Source of the DNA: Coniella vitis
Taxonomy: Eukaryota; Ascomycota; Sordariomycetes; Diaporthales; Schizoparmaceae
NCBI GenBank assembly: GCA_011317545.1
Contig: WUJK01000003.1
Coordinates: 1,488,001-1,552,000, forward strand
Length of the DNA: 64,000 nucleotides
Reading direction: 5' to 3'
Part shown: positions 48,001 to 59,857 of the stretch, piece by piece
Layout of the letters: every line of letters begins with the position of its first letter
Numbering within the stretch: position 1 is the first letter of the stretch
Made by a program: the position numbers and the translations under genes
Notes under the pieces: model-generated
The model's input: the letters and a program-made list of their open reading frames with translations, nothing else
What the model was told of the DNA's origin: nothing
Databases searched by the model: none

Positions 48001-49083
48001 TCTAGGCCTAGCCGGTCTGTTTCTATAACGCGCAGAGGGGACAGGTCTAACTAAACCTGCCGTGGCGTGCGTCAGACCCTTACCTTACCACTTTTTACCG
48101 AGGTGGATGAAGATGATCCGCCCCTTGTTGTTGGCGTCATGATTGTGCTCTCCCAAGTGCCTCGGGGAAGTTGTGGGAAACCCTCAGCTGTTCGGGATGG
48201 CTGATTTGCTTCCCTATGACTTTGGTACCATCAATGTACATAGTAGTCATTCGTCCGGTCTCATTGCATGTCCTCACCGACATTACATTGTCCATTCCGT
48301 CATCACAGCTTGAGTAGGTGCAATATACCACAAGTCTGCCGAGCGATGTACGTGCCTGTGTGCAGGTCTTGATCCTTTCAACTTGTTATGTCCGAGGTGT
48401 GGTCACTGTACATAGGCAGCACAACAAGCCGCAGGACCGCCAGGACGCCTACATGATACCAGTACGATACGGACAAGACCCCACATGATCAACGCGGGGA
48501 TTTCTTGGAGGGTGGTTGGGAGGTGCCAGCTACAGTATGTGCGACTGCGTGCTAATGCTTCCTGTACTTGTTCTTGGCTGTTGGCCCACACGACTTCTGG
48601 ACCGCGTTGCATGAAGTTTCAGGGCGTATCCGAGAAAAAGAACGGGCTTCGTGGGATGCCGCCGAGAGGCTCAGCTCCAGCAATAGACACATCTCGGCCG
48701 AGTGGAGTTCTGTCTGGCGCGGCCCTGGGCGAGTCGAAGTACTATATGGCAGATGAGGGCAAGAGAGCCTTTCCTTCCGGACCCGGGGCCCGAGATGCGG
48801 CTGCCGTGCGGGTTGCGGCACGGGTTGCGGCAGCAAGGGACCCCGCCTAAAATTCATCTGGCTGCGTGGGGTAGCAAGCTAAAGCAGCTCCAATATTGAA
48901 ACTCGCCCAAAATACACCGCAACAAGAGCAACACAAGAAAACGCGTTCGCGTTAGACACGTCGAGAGCATCTGCAACCGGGAGGCATTGCCTTGCCATAC
49001 GCCCAGACCCTTTTTTTTTTTTTCGGAACGCTTCAGCTACCTTGGCCCTGTTCACTCACAGACAAGCCTCGAACGACTTCGCC

Positions 49084-49840
49084 ATGGCTTCCTCGGCTCC
49101 CACATCTCCCTGCCGCATCGTGGTAATGGCCAGCGGCAGCGGCAGCAACTTCCAGGCGCTGCTCGACGGACTGGCCTCGAAGCGCATATCCAATGCGGAG
49201 ATTGTCCGCCTGTTTGTGAACCGCAAGACGGCCTTTGCCGTCACCCGCGCCGAAAAGGCTGGCGTGCCGTCAGAGTACTTCAACATGGTTGCAGGCGGCT
49301 TCCAGGCCAAGGGCGAAAAGGACGCAGACAAGCTGCGCGAGGCAAGAACCCGGTACGATGCTGTTCTTGCCGAGAAGGTGCTGGCTGAAAAGCCGGACCT
49401 AGTGGTCCTCGCTGGCTGGATGCACGTCTTCACCGAGGCTTTCTTGAAGCCTATTGCGGCTCAAGGTGTGAGGGCTATCAACCTCCACCCTGCTCTTCCC
49501 GGTGGGTTGCAGACGGCCTTTGGTCCTTTCTCTTGCCTACGCTGTACTGATGATAGTCTTCAATGTCCCAGGCAAGTATGACGGTGCCGGCGCCATCGAG
49601 CGCGCATTCCACGACTTCCAAGCCGGCAAGCTCGAGAACAACAGAACTGGCATCATGATCCACTACGTGATTGCAGAGGTTGACCGTGGCGCACCCATCC
49701 TGACCAAGGAGATTGAGTGCAGAGAGGGGGAGAGCCTGGAGGACCTCGAGCAGAGGATACACTCGCACGAGCACGAGTTAATCGTGGCAGCAACTGCAAA
49801 GGTCGTAGACGAGATATTGGCCGAAAAGAGCAAGAGGTAA
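49084..49840 (+). CDS. ADE8: Phosphoribosylglycinamide formyltransferase (GAR transformylase)
   Basis: This enzyme transfers formyl from 10-formyl-tetrahydrofolate to GAR in de novo purine synthesis in the cytosol. Two exons (49084-49501, 49572-49840) give 228 residues, the usual size for the stand-alone enzyme. The phosphate-binding loop is MASGSGSNFQALLDG (about 15-29). The active-site Asn133 and His135 lie in INLHPALPG, and Asp177 lies in TGIMIHYVIAEVDRG. The intron is 70 nt (GTGGGT...CCCAG, phase 1) and falls exactly at the Gly of PGKYDG, so retention would break the active site. The start ATG has a GCCATGG context. The preceding T-run and pyrimidine-rich leader are ordinary. Confidence 0.95.
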
Positions 49841-51339
49841 AACGAGCTGTTGTGCTATGTTTTGCAGTCTCTGTGCCCTACGACGGGCACGCTCGCACAC
49901 CCTTTGCAGCGAGGCTTCCGCAGGGACCCTGTCGGGCTGGCTTTGTGTTTAGATTCCAGCACTCTCGAGGCATTCCGTTCTGAAGCTGCCCCTACGGTGT
50001 ATTGCATCTGTTGGTCACAGCATGGAATCTTGAACAGTACCCAGTCTTACATCTATTCTGGATCTATCGATGCGCAAGCAATCACCAGCATGTCTTGGCT
50101 GCTCACGACGCAGCCCCAAAAGAACGGGCTCAACAGAAGAAGAAGACAAAACCAGAGTGTTTTAAGTAGCACCGCAGGATCTGCAGACGAGCAGCGAATC
50201 CACAGACTGGCAGCCTGGGCAGTCGTCGCAAGCTGGCACATGTTTCAAACTCTCCCACACGTGGAAGGCCATCATTGCGCTGTCATCCATCTTGTGTGTA
50301 CTACTGCCCTTTGACTGGGAGCGTATCTCTAACCGCAGCACTACCGCGTTGAAATGGCATGGTAAGAAAGTACAGCAAAAGTGTGCAGGACTTCCGTCAA
50401 TCCAAATGCAGAGCCAGGCGGTCTTTGACATGATTAGCGTAGCAACGTGGCTAGGAGACAATACATGTACAGCCGCTCGAATCAGAACAACGTCCGAAGA
50501 ATGTGCGGTGAAGATGATCGGATTGTCCAACAAATGCTCGGACATGGACCGTACGTCACCAGTCCGGGGCGCTGAGGGAGGGCATGGATCGGCAGCATAT
50601 ATGAACAGTGAGAGGGACAAGACGGGATTGAGAGCGTTTCTTTGAAAAGAAAGAAAAGACTTGCAAGGAGCTGCATGTGTGTTGTTTCCCGGGGGCCAGA
50701 AAAGGCTGTCGTGTGTAGATCGACAAAACACTCCAAACCGGCAGTATTGAACATCCGGGGCGTAGGAAGCTCAATTAGTGCAATCATTTGGCGCTTGACG
50801 AGTCCACCTCGGCCTTGGCAGACGGCAGCCCCCAACAACCGTGGAAGAGCTAAGCAATGTGTCCTGGAAGCAGCGGAGCTGCAAATGCTGTAGGTGTCTA
50901 GAATGAAGCTCTCGCGTGTACTGTGTATACCTGATGTGACGGAGATGGAGACGGTAAGAGCCGCCTTTTGCGCGGTGTTGGACGCAAAAAGCCTGACTTG
51001 GCGGTGTCTTTTTACCGTCAAGGTTTCTCAACCTCCATCACGCATTCTTTGAAGCCACGTCCCCGCCATCCCTTTGGTCTTGGTCACACCCTGAAAGAAT
51101 CACCAAGCCGCCGACGAGATTTTGTTTCGCATCGCCATAGGGCACACTCTAGACTTTTGCCACCGGCGCGCTTGGTCCCCATTCCTTGCTCCCGGTAGCA
51201 TCAACCTTGAGCCAAAAAAGTTGCTGCAGTCGTCGGCCGCCGTGCCTCTCTCACACGCACCCACGAAGCGGCACGCTGCGCTAGCAAAAGTAAGCAGCAG
51301 CAGCAAACGGCCACACCCCGCCATTGCCCTACCGGAAGC
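49841..51339. other. Intergenic region between ADE8 and the CDF transporter
   Basis: 1.5 kb with no recognisable gene. Minus-strand frames at 50162-50731 and 50482-51021 lack any domain and have no neighbouring exons that continue them. The last 300 bp probably form the CDF leader. Confidence 0.65.
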
Positions 51340-53246
51340 ATGGCATCTCTGTCACAGGGGCGGCGCATCCCGGCTCTCGTGCCGGACCACGAAGCCAACG
51401 CCTTGGTGCTCAAAGGCCACGGCACGCTGTCCAACCTCATCCGGACGCGATCCAATGCTTCCTCCAGTAGCCCGCACTGGAAACACGCCTCGGACGATGA
51501 GGAGGAGGCGATCGGGTCGTCGTCTTCGCCCTACCTGGAGCGGTCTTCCTTTCGACACCGCAACAGCTTCCCGCCGGGTTCCAGTGGCGATGATGGCGAG
51601 CACGAGCGCCGGCCCGCCGCCGATGAGCGCCGCCTGGCAGAGCTGCTCCACGAGCCTCGTATGCGCTCCATGCGGCTGATTGGATACCCCAACACCCGCT
51701 ATCAGTGGGCCAAGTACTGGAAGACAGACGAGCAACTCAAGTCGATCAAATCGAAGCCGGTGCGAGAGTACTATGAGAGGACAAATTATCTCATCCAGCA
51801 GTATGTCTACATTGACAAGCTGCTGGACTCGTCTCTGCCCCACGATTTGCTCAACGAGTACAACAACATGACCGCCTCAGCGTTCCGTCGTGGCGTGGAG
51901 GTGCCTCAAACGATATCGGAGGAGGCTTCGACATCGCCATTGGATAGCCACATGCACCAAGCATCTGTCGCCAACCACCACCACAACAACTACAACAAAA
52001 ATGCTCATGCCAGTCTTGACGGCTCTAGCTCTGGTTCTCCTGCGGAAAACGTGTTAGCCTATGGCTCCGTGGTGAAAAAGGTGAAGCGAACTCCGAAGGA
52101 CATCTACCGGCCAGCCGAGACCTCGCCGCTCATTTACAGTGAGGTTCTGGACAATAGTGATAGTAATGACGAGGAGGAAGACGGTGACGCAAAGCCCGAG
52201 ATTCCAATATTCGAAGACGATGATGTGGATAGCGGTGCTCGGATTGTCACCGTGGCCATCTACGTCAACTTTGCTGCCAATGCCATTCTCCTTGCCGGAA
52301 AGATCGCGGTCATTATCACTGTTCCTAGTGTCTCGGTCTTGGCAAGCTTGGTGGACGCGGCACTGGACTTTTTGTCCACTGTCATTGTATGGATTACGAC
52401 GACGCTCATTTCACGTCAAGACCAATATCGCTACCCTGTTGGGAGAAGAAGGCTGGAGCCGGTTGGCGTACTTGTGTTTTCGACCATCATGATTACATCC
52501 TTTGCCCAAGTCGCTATCGAAGCCATTTCGAAATTGGCGTCTGGAGACCACAAGGTGATTCAGCTGACAGTGCCTGCCATCGCGATCATGCTCTCAACCA
52601 TCGTAATCAAGGGCTTGTGCTGGTTCTGGTGCCGGTTGATCAAGAACTCGAGTGTTCAAGCACTTGTGAGTATGACAAAAACTGAGTCGCCGACACCTGC
52701 ACGATACTCTTGTGACCATGACTGATGAACACTACAGGCTGATGATGCTATGACGGACATGATCTTCAACGCTGGTTCCATTGCTTTTCCTATTGTGGGC
52801 TTCTATGCTCAGATATGGTGGCTCGACTCGCTTGGTGGTCTGTTGTTATCTCTGGTTGTCATCTTCAACTGGTCGCGTAACGCAAAGGAACACATCAAGA
52901 ACCTCTGCGGGTTCAGCGCGACCGCCGACCAACGAGGCGTCCTCCTATATCTGACCATGCGTTTTGCCAAGACCATCAGACAGATTCAGGGTTTGCAGGC
53001 GTACCATGCCGGTGACAAGTTGAATGTGGAAGTCGATATCGTCTTGGATGCGAGTACGTCCCTGAAGGACAGCCACGACCTTAGGTAAGTTGCCATTGCC
53101 CCTTAGTGAGCTGGTAACTGATTGTCGACAACAGTGAGAGTCTACAATATGTTCTTGAGTCTGTGCCCATTGTGGACAGAGCTTTCGTGCACGTTGACTA
53201 TGCGAGCTATAACCTGCCGACACACATGGAGCAGCAGTCGAGATGA
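51340..53246 (+). CDS. Cation diffusion facilitator, manganese-type
   Basis: A membrane metal/proton antiporter of 594 residues from three exons (51340-52665, 52738-53084, 53135-53246). A hydrophilic, Ser/Asp-rich N-terminal region of about 300 residues includes EYYERTNYLIQQYVYIDKLLD, a segment typical of Mn-CDF and plant MTP8-11 relatives. Six helices follow. The helix-2 metal site is DAALD (Asp339 and Asp343) and the helix-5 site is DAMTD (Asp445 and Asp449). A DxxxD pair at both sites marks the Mn group, whereas Zn carriers have HxxxD, so Mn (or Fe) export or vacuolar loading is likely. The C-terminal cytosolic domain ends VDRAFVHVDYASYN. Introns are 72 nt (phase 0) and 50 nt (phase 2). 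The ATG starts the frame. Confidence 0.9.
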
Positions 53247-53902
53247 TGGAAACTCGGAGCATTGGCACCGTTACGTCCACGGATACTTACTTTAGCATAG
53301 CAGATTGAATTGCGCCCCACCAAGATAGGGCGCTATAAGGGCGTTGCGTCCACGGATAGGACATAAAAGTCTGAGCATTTCAAGCATCACAGTCAAACAA
53401 CTACAAGTGTCTATCCTCATCTGGTGGACAAGCTCCTGAACTTATTGGATGAGGATCAATCTTCTCATATATCATTATAATCGGTGGAAAGGAATGGGAG
53501 CAACCGGCATTGACCGTCGCATGTGTTTGAGCTCCATTCATATGGTGGTCCTCGCGATCAGACACAATCTAGAGCCCCCCCCCCCCCGGCCCAAGACCAT
53601 CTCAGGATCACTTCTAGAGACGAGATGGAGCTTCCGGCATCCCGGTTTGGGCTTCGTTGGCGAAATTTCATTATACGATGGAGGGAAAACGTCAATGACT
53701 ACCAGTCTGGCCAGGCGCGACCCCTTGGTCGGTTGGCGGCAAGGCGCCGTGCCTTCCTTCTTCACATCTACCATTTTCGCACCTGCCTGGAAAACTACCT
53801 AGGTAGTCACCACACCGGAAAACCGACTTTCACCTTCGGCAGACCTGGTAGTCCACAATCATAGCTAACTAGGTCATCAATTACCGCACGGATAAAGCTG
53901 AT
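53247..53902. other. Spacer between the CDF and MutL-family genes
   Basis: 656 bp in tandem orientation, including a C run (53574-53587) and CCTAGGTAG-like sequence before the MLH2 leader. No gene is seen. Confidence 0.6.
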
Positions 53903-56512
53903 ATGAAGGCTACATCTACCTACAGTCAATATCATCCATCTCATGCCGCCTCCGTTTCAAAAATGCCGATTGCAGCATTATCATCAGACGTCGTCCGCCA
54001 GCTTGGCTCATCGGTTGCCATCGCCACGCCGCTCGATTTGGTCAAAGAATTGGTAGAAAACGCAATCGATGCTGCCGCAACTTCAATTGATGTTCTTGTA
54101 TCCGCCAACACACTCGACAGAATCGAGGTACGAGACAACGGCCACGGTATCCACCAAAGAGACTACGATGCTCTCGGACGACCAGCTCGTACCAGCAAGA
54201 TCACCACCTTCAAAGACCTCCATACACTTGGCGGTGCTACGCTTGGCTTCCGAGGCCAGGCACTGGCAAGTGCAAATACGCTGGGGATGGTCACCGTCAC
54301 CACGAGGACGGCCGACGAAGCCACAGCATGGGCTCTGCAGCTTGTCTTCGGCGTTGGCGGTGTGGAGACGCAGAAGCGAACCTCTGGTCCTATAGGTACC
54401 ACTGTGAGCGTCAGATACCTCTTTAAACATCTTCCGGTGCGTCAGCAGGTTGCTATCAGAGACGCGTCAAAGACCATACCCAAGATCAAGCAAATGCTTT
54501 ATGCCTATGTGCTGGCCAGACCACAGGTCCGGTTGTCTTTCAAGATACTGGGTCCCGGATGCCAGCAGCCATGGTGTTACTCCCCGCGACCCCAAGCCAC
54601 CGTGAAAGAAGCCATTATCCAGGTCTTTGGCACAGATGTCATGTCCCAGTGCCTTTTCGAGACAACATCAGGCCGAGACAAGGACGACGGCACACCAGAC
54701 GGGAAACATTTCACCATTGAGGCTGTACTCCCAAAGCCAGGCCAACTGTTCAAGGGTTCCTATTTCGCCGTAGACTCTCGGCCCGTCTCAAGTCATCGCG
54801 GGACGGCAAAGTTGTTGCTTGCAAGCTTCAAAGCTCACCTTTCCGATTCAGCGCTAGGAAGTAAGGATCCAAAGGCCCTGAAAAATTCGCTTCTCTGCGT
54901 CAATATTCGTTGTCCGCCCGGAAGTTACGACCCAAACATCGAGCCATCCAAGAACGATGTTTCTTTTACTTGCCCTTCTACTATTATAGAACTTTTCGAG
55001 CGTCTGTGCCAACACGTATACCAAGAGCAGCCCCCAACGCCACTCACATTCCAAGAACCGGCCCAGATAGTTGACCAAGCGCAGATGCTCACGCCGCCCC
55101 CAAGTGATCAGAATATCGGGCACCCCAAATCCGTCATTTCGTATTCAAACACTCAGACATCGCGTCGTGAGTCGACCGAGACGCAGAATTCTCACCACAC
55201 CGTCCACCGAGAAAGCCTAGCGCTCCCGACAACATCCAATCAGCAAAAGAAGGATAGAGGCTGGCTGATCAACATGTCAGCGGACCCTGACGACTCATCC
55301 GATCAAGAGTTCCAGCCGAGCGCAGCTCATTCCGATGTGCAAATAGAGCAGGAGGATTCAATTTCGTGTCAAGACCTCAACCCGTGGACGATTGCCCAGC
55401 TGGTGGCTCCTGCTCGACAGTCAGTGAACATTGCTCCTGCAGAGGTCTCAGACGCAGCTGAGCACGGAGAAATCACCCCTTCTCTTGACAAATCTTTTGA
55501 TGAGACTGTTGTGTCACCTACCACAGTCTTGGGACACCCGGGGTCTACTTTTAGTGCGCGTACTCTTTCTCCGCGTCCGAGTCCTCAACGTAACCGCCTC
55601 CCAGAGTTGCGACGAATAGGAGCAAATGAGTCCTTCTTGAAGGCAACGCTGTCCCCCCACCAAGGATTAGAGCTTCTGGCACTCCGATCTCATACGACTC
55701 CAAACCATCTCTTGCGACCATCGAAATGTCACGGTCTCGATCTGGTAGAGTATGGCGGACCAGACAGACCTGCACCGGCATCTATATCTCTCGGAGCGTC
55801 TTCGTTTCCAAACAGTCGCAGACCCCAGACTCGAAAAGTCACTACAATAAACCCAAATCCACTCTATCGGAAACCAAGGAGTAATACTACCAAAAAACCA
55901 CGCTTGCCAACGACTGAAAGCCAAAGCGGTCAAGAGTGTGAAGAGTATGCAACCAGTGGCCGCCGGCAGCCCGGATCTGGGCTGGAAGAGCTGCACCTTG
56001 TACAACCAAGACTGCCTTCGGCTGCCCCATCCACTTACGACATACGATCTTTTATGACAGTAAATGCACCAGTACGACTTCCCAACGTTTCTGAGACAGC
56101 TGAGAAGTGGGAGGATGGAGATGCGCGCAGATACCTGATAAGAAGGCGGTGCTCGCAAGCGGCACACCGCGAAGCAGATCGTGTTCCTCTGAAAAGAGTC
56201 AAGACGGAAATGCTTCCTCTCGAGAACTCGCCTGAAGATGATCAAATCCAAAGACTTGTTCTGCAAATTGTGGTTCCAGCTGATAGTTTCCAGGGGGTCG
56301 TCAGCTCCGCAGTTTCGGATATCAATTTCTGCGCCGATAGCCAAGCCCACCACAGCCTGAGCAACGACATGGACTTGGAAACTGCGACAGATGTTGAAGC
56401 AAGACTCAAGAAGCTTCTTGGTAAATGGTCCGAGAAGGCATTGAACGTCAAGGCTGATAAGGTTGCCCTGAACCTTCGGACCATTGTCAAGGGCAAAGGT
56501 GTTCCTGACTAG
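53903..56512 (+). CDS. MLH2: MutL-family mismatch repair protein, MLH2/PMS1 type
   Basis: An intronless gene for 869 residues. The N-terminal GHKL ATPase is intact: VKELVENAIDA with Glu52 and Asn53, DNGHGI (78-83), TSKI and GFRGQAL (115-121). A MutL transducer-like domain follows, and then a long Ser/Pro/Thr-rich linker. I see no DQHAxxERI endonuclease motif at the C-terminus, which separates it from the Pms1/hPMS2 and Mlh3 groups and fits yeast Mlh2/human PMS1, a non-catalytic partner of Mlh1 affecting mismatch repair and gene conversion length. The second Met (codon 21, nt 53963, AAAATGCC) begins the family-like MPIAALSSDVVRQLG, so it may be the true start. Confidence 0.82.
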   Translation: MKATSTYSQYHPSHAASVSKMPIAALSSDVVRQLGSSVAIATPLDLVKELVENAIDAAATSIDVLVSANTLDRIEVRDNGHGIHQRDYDALGRPARTSKITTFKDLHTLGGATLGFRGQALASANTLGMVTVTTRTADEATAWALQLVFGVGGVETQKRTSGPIGTTVSVRYLFKHLPVRQQVAIRDASKTIPKIKQMLYAYVLARPQVRLSFKILGPGCQQPWCYSPRPQATVKEAIIQVFGTDVMSQCLFETTSGRDKDDGTPDGKHFTIEAVLPKPGQLFKGSYFAVDSRPVSSHRGTAKLLLASFKAHLSDSALGSKDPKALKNSLLCVNIRCPPGSYDPNIEPSKNDVSFTCPSTIIELFERLCQHVYQEQPPTPLTFQEPAQIVDQAQMLTPPPSDQNIGHPKSVISYSNTQTSRRESTETQNSHHTVHRESLALPTTSNQQKKDRGWLINMSADPDDSSDQEFQPSAAHSDVQIEQEDSISCQDLNPWTIAQLVAPARQSVNIAPAEVSDAAEHGEITPSLDKSFDETVVSPTTVLGHPGSTFSARTLSPRPSPQRNRLPELRRIGANESFLKATLSPHQGLELLALRSHTTPNHLLRPSKCHGLDLVEYGGPDRPAPASISLGASSFPNSRRPQTRKVTTINPNPLYRKPRSNTTKKPRLPTTESQSGQECEEYATSGRRQPGSGLEELHLVQPRLPSAAPSTYDIRSFMTVNAPVRLPNVSETAEKWEDGDARRYLIRRRCSQAAHREADRVPLKRVKTEMLPLENSPEDDQIQRLVLQIVVPADSFQGVVSSAVSDINFCADSQAHHSLSNDMDLETATDVEARLKKLLGKWSEKALNVKADKVALNLRTIVKGKGVPD

Positions 56513-59500
56513 ACAATACGGCTAGTAATGCATCATAAGCAGCAGCAGAGTATCTTTTGTATGTGCTTATAAGAGCTAGTGGTGTGTGCAACGGTGCATT
56601 CCTACGTTACTTTTGGGAGCTTATAACACCTCTCGGCTCAATTGATTGCTATACTGGGACGTTTTTGTGTGTTGTACATTTAGCTAGTCGTCAGATCATC
56701 TCAAAGCACACTACTCTAATTTGAACAATTTGAAGATCGCTGCTCCCGCGTGCAGACCTTTCGTGCAGACCTTTGAAGGATTGAATCCCGGCGAGTCTGA
56801 AGGGCAGGAAATTATACATACCACTTTTCGACTAAGTGACATTGATATTCCCCCCCCCCCCCCGGCTCTTTCTCTGCCCGCGCACTACGCCTTTGTACTT
56901 ATGCGGCCAGCGCCCGACTTACTTGGCGGAGACAGTGCTCACTAACCATAAGCAAGCAGGCAGCCCATGTAAGAACGCGTCTCTTCTTACATTGCACAAG
57001 CGCATGTGTATTTTTCTTTTTTCTTTTTTTTTTTTTTTTTTTCGAATTTTGAATTCGTTGGGCTAGCTACTACCTGAAGGTAGGCAGGTTTCTCGTATAG
57101 TTCCTTTTTGCCAAGAAGACGGTGACTAGCGAGAACTTGGACGGAAGAATGTCTATTTATTGCCCAAGACACTTACTTCCCAGGGGTAGGGCAGTAGAGT
57201 GAGGCAAAATTTTGTCTAGATTGCAGTGTCGGTTTTAGTTTTGCCTGGGAGGAAGAAGGGGAGTAATTGAGGAATATCACTGTACAGTGTAAGACGCAGA
57301 AAGAGAAAGAGAGAGAGAAAAAGCATGCGACGACGGGGAAAGGATATTTGAGAACGGAAAGAAAAATGGAAAAAAGAAGGAAAAAAATCCGAAGGATAAA
57401 TTTACAACAGTATATACATAGGTAGTTAGTTCCTATTCAAGCGTGCGGATCCTGCAACCTCATATATATAATATTTGTAACGACTCATCAACTCGCACTC
57501 AAGGCGCTGTAGCCGGGAAACAAAAATAACGGAGTTGTCTTACTGCCACAAACGTTTTTCCTTTCCTTTTCCGTTGTTATTGTTGCTGTTTTCGCTGACC
57601 GTTAAAAGAGACACGTCTTTAGGGGGGGGAACATACATGGTGTCTGCTAACACGCCAGATGGCGGCGGTATGGAGTAGAAAGCGGACAGGAGATTTATAA
57701 TTGGCTCCTTTCTCGGGGCTTGGAATTAGCCAAATTGTTGTTGTTTCTCAAAAAATGATCGACAGTGCCACCTGTACCAGCCGTCGGGGGAAAGGGGATC
57801 CCAGGGAGGGCAGCATAATGCACTGTTTTGTAACGGTGTGACATCTGTAAATACTCACACACGTATAATATGTAGATGACTGGAAACTGGGGCGGACAAG
57901 ACGGAAGCTGGGTGGCTCTGGGTTGTTGGTGATCGGTGGATTGTTATTGTTGTTGTTGTTGTTGTTGTTGTCTTATGGCAGTGATGGTTGGCATTTTGCA
58001 GTGCTAGGTAGTACAAGGTGCCCGGCCAGGGATTACAATACCCAAAGAAGATCGAAAAGCATTGTGATTGATCGCCTCGGCAGCGTCCAAGGATATAGCG
58101 TGCTGTGTGGAGAGTGTATCATGTTCGGGCAATGATGCAATAATTGTTCTACTGGCTTGGGAGGAAAAGGCAAGCGGAGGAAAAGCTTACTCGTAGAATT
58201 CACATCTGGCTGTTGGTCACGACGGAAACAAAAGTGAGTAGATGCCATTTCATCGTACATTGCTATTACTGGCTTCGGCTGCGGAACTCGGCAACATCAG
58301 GAATGATCGATGTGTAGAGTGCGTAACCTGTGGCCAACCTTGGAAGTTGAAGCCATCATGGCTTTGCGCAAGGGGCTCGAGTCGGGTGACTTTGGCTGGC
58401 GAAAAGGAGGAGAAGGGCTGGCTATTCGTCCACAGGTACAGAATACTTGGTACAAGGTGCAGCTTGTTGGCCGTACTATAATCGGTTCGATCGAAACCCT
58501 GGACGGCCAGGTGGTTGGGGCCCGGTTCTCGTATTTTCCTGCTCTGGTGTTGGTCGTTTCATCTTTTAGCTTCCCCCATCCCATAGCCTTCAGCAGTGCC
58601 CACTGGCCTGCTCAGCGCTTGCTCGGGTTGGGCATGCTCTGACGCTGAGCTGGCCAGCTCTGGCTCCTGGACGATGTACGTATGCTCTCGCTTCAGCGGC
58701 TCAATCCACGCGCTCCCCCAGGGTGTTGTCATTGTGTCCACAGGGCACCCCTGTAGCAGTGTGGCAGTGTGGGCTAGTGGATCTCTTTTTCTGCAGCACT
58801 GCACCCAGCCTGCCAGCCTGCCTACATAGTACGGGACAGCGGGAAAACGAGCAACAGGGGTGGGCGGCCCACTGCCTAGCAGCCCATCCCGTAATCCCGG
58901 GAGCATGGCAGTAAGTCATTCTCGAAGTTGCGAATTGCCATTCCGACTTGGTCCATCCATCCCTTACCCAAAGGGAGAAAAAAAAAAAAAAAACCACCCT
59001 CTCACCATCATCTCACCACCACGTCTGTACGCTTCCCAGCTTGCGACCTAGCAGCGCCAGACGTCATCAGCGCAAAAGCTTCCTCCAGTGGCGCTTCGAT
59101 TCGACACCGGGCCCCTTGGTCAGCTTGCAATCGCCCGCCTTTTGTCTGCAGGCCTGCGACCATCTCACGGCAGAAAAGCGCGTGTGCCCTGTACTTTGTC
59201 CTCGTATCACCACCGACCCCTCCCTCCTGGCAGCCAGCAACCCTCTGCCACATTAGTCGCGACGCTGCCCCTTGGGCCTCCGGATCCTCCTCCGCCATCC
59301 ATTCCTGGCCCCATTACCGCGCTTCTTGCCTCCCGCGGCCGACCTGTGCAGTGGCCGCATCAAGGTCGACAAATCGAGAAGCTTTTCGTGCCGAGTCGAC
59401 GGCGGCTGCCTCGTCACCCCCGCCTCCACAGCACCAGAGCAATAGCGCCGCTTCCGTCCCGCAATCTTCCCAAAATGCCAGTCATTTGAGAGCTCCTGCA

Positions 59501-59857
59501 GTTTCGTTCGTGGATTCCGGGAGACGCGGCTCTCGCTTCTGTCCACCCGTCTGTCCAACCATGCGCCTGCACGGCGCGATTCCTCCACAGACCGAGCGTA
59601 ATGCGCCAAGGCGTTGCCTCCAACATGGTGCCAAGACGATGAGTTCGGAGCCCACCCAGGCGATTGTTGAGCGCGAGGCCTGCCGCAACGCGCGAGCTGG
59701 TGTGCAAAGGAGCAGGACGCAACCAACGCTGCATGAATCTGCGGGTCAAGACACGGCGGCGATTCATTCCAGTCAAGTCCCAGAGAATGGCGCTGAAACT
59801 CGCACAGCGATAAGACACGGAGGCGGTCGGCATGGCCTCTCGCGACCGAACCACACC
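56513..59857. other. Intergenic region upstream of the TRP-like channel gene
   Basis: 3.3 kb with a C run (56851-56862), a T run (57028-57043), AG-rich sequence (57297-57400), a (GTT)n run (about 57947-57971) and an A run (58979-58993). The frame open from 58928 into the channel gene is rich in Ser/Pro/Arg and is probably leader, as the signal peptide starts only at 59858. No other gene is seen. Confidence 0.6.
57947..57971. repeat. (GTT)n microsatellite
   Basis: About eight GTT units, the same motif as the longer run at 13419-13473. Confidence 0.85.

Larger units (their letters stand above)
42096..49083. other. 7-kb gene-poor region
   Basis: No convincing gene is visible on either strand. 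It contains AG-rich sequence at 43000-43060 upstream of the unknown gene, a 66-nt poly(A) (44122-44187), an AT-rich bit near 44425-44445, a 6-mer repeat (45015-45044), a 12-bp duplication at 46541-46567, and many TACTATGTA/TACATAGTA-like motifs between 43820 and 48250. A frame at about 44390-44830 on the minus strand and one at 47681-47950 on the plus strand were examined and not accepted. Confidence 0.6.

Noticed and set aside
50482..51021. Minus-strand frame between ADE8 and the CDF gene
   Set aside because: No domain and no ATG-supported start with good context; Cys/Ser/Leu-rich, as expected of random translation.
58928..59857. Upstream extension of the TRP-like channel frame
   Set aside because: The frame is open but encodes Ser/Pro/Arg-rich sequence, while a clear signal peptide starts at 59858. 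It is more likely a 5' leader.
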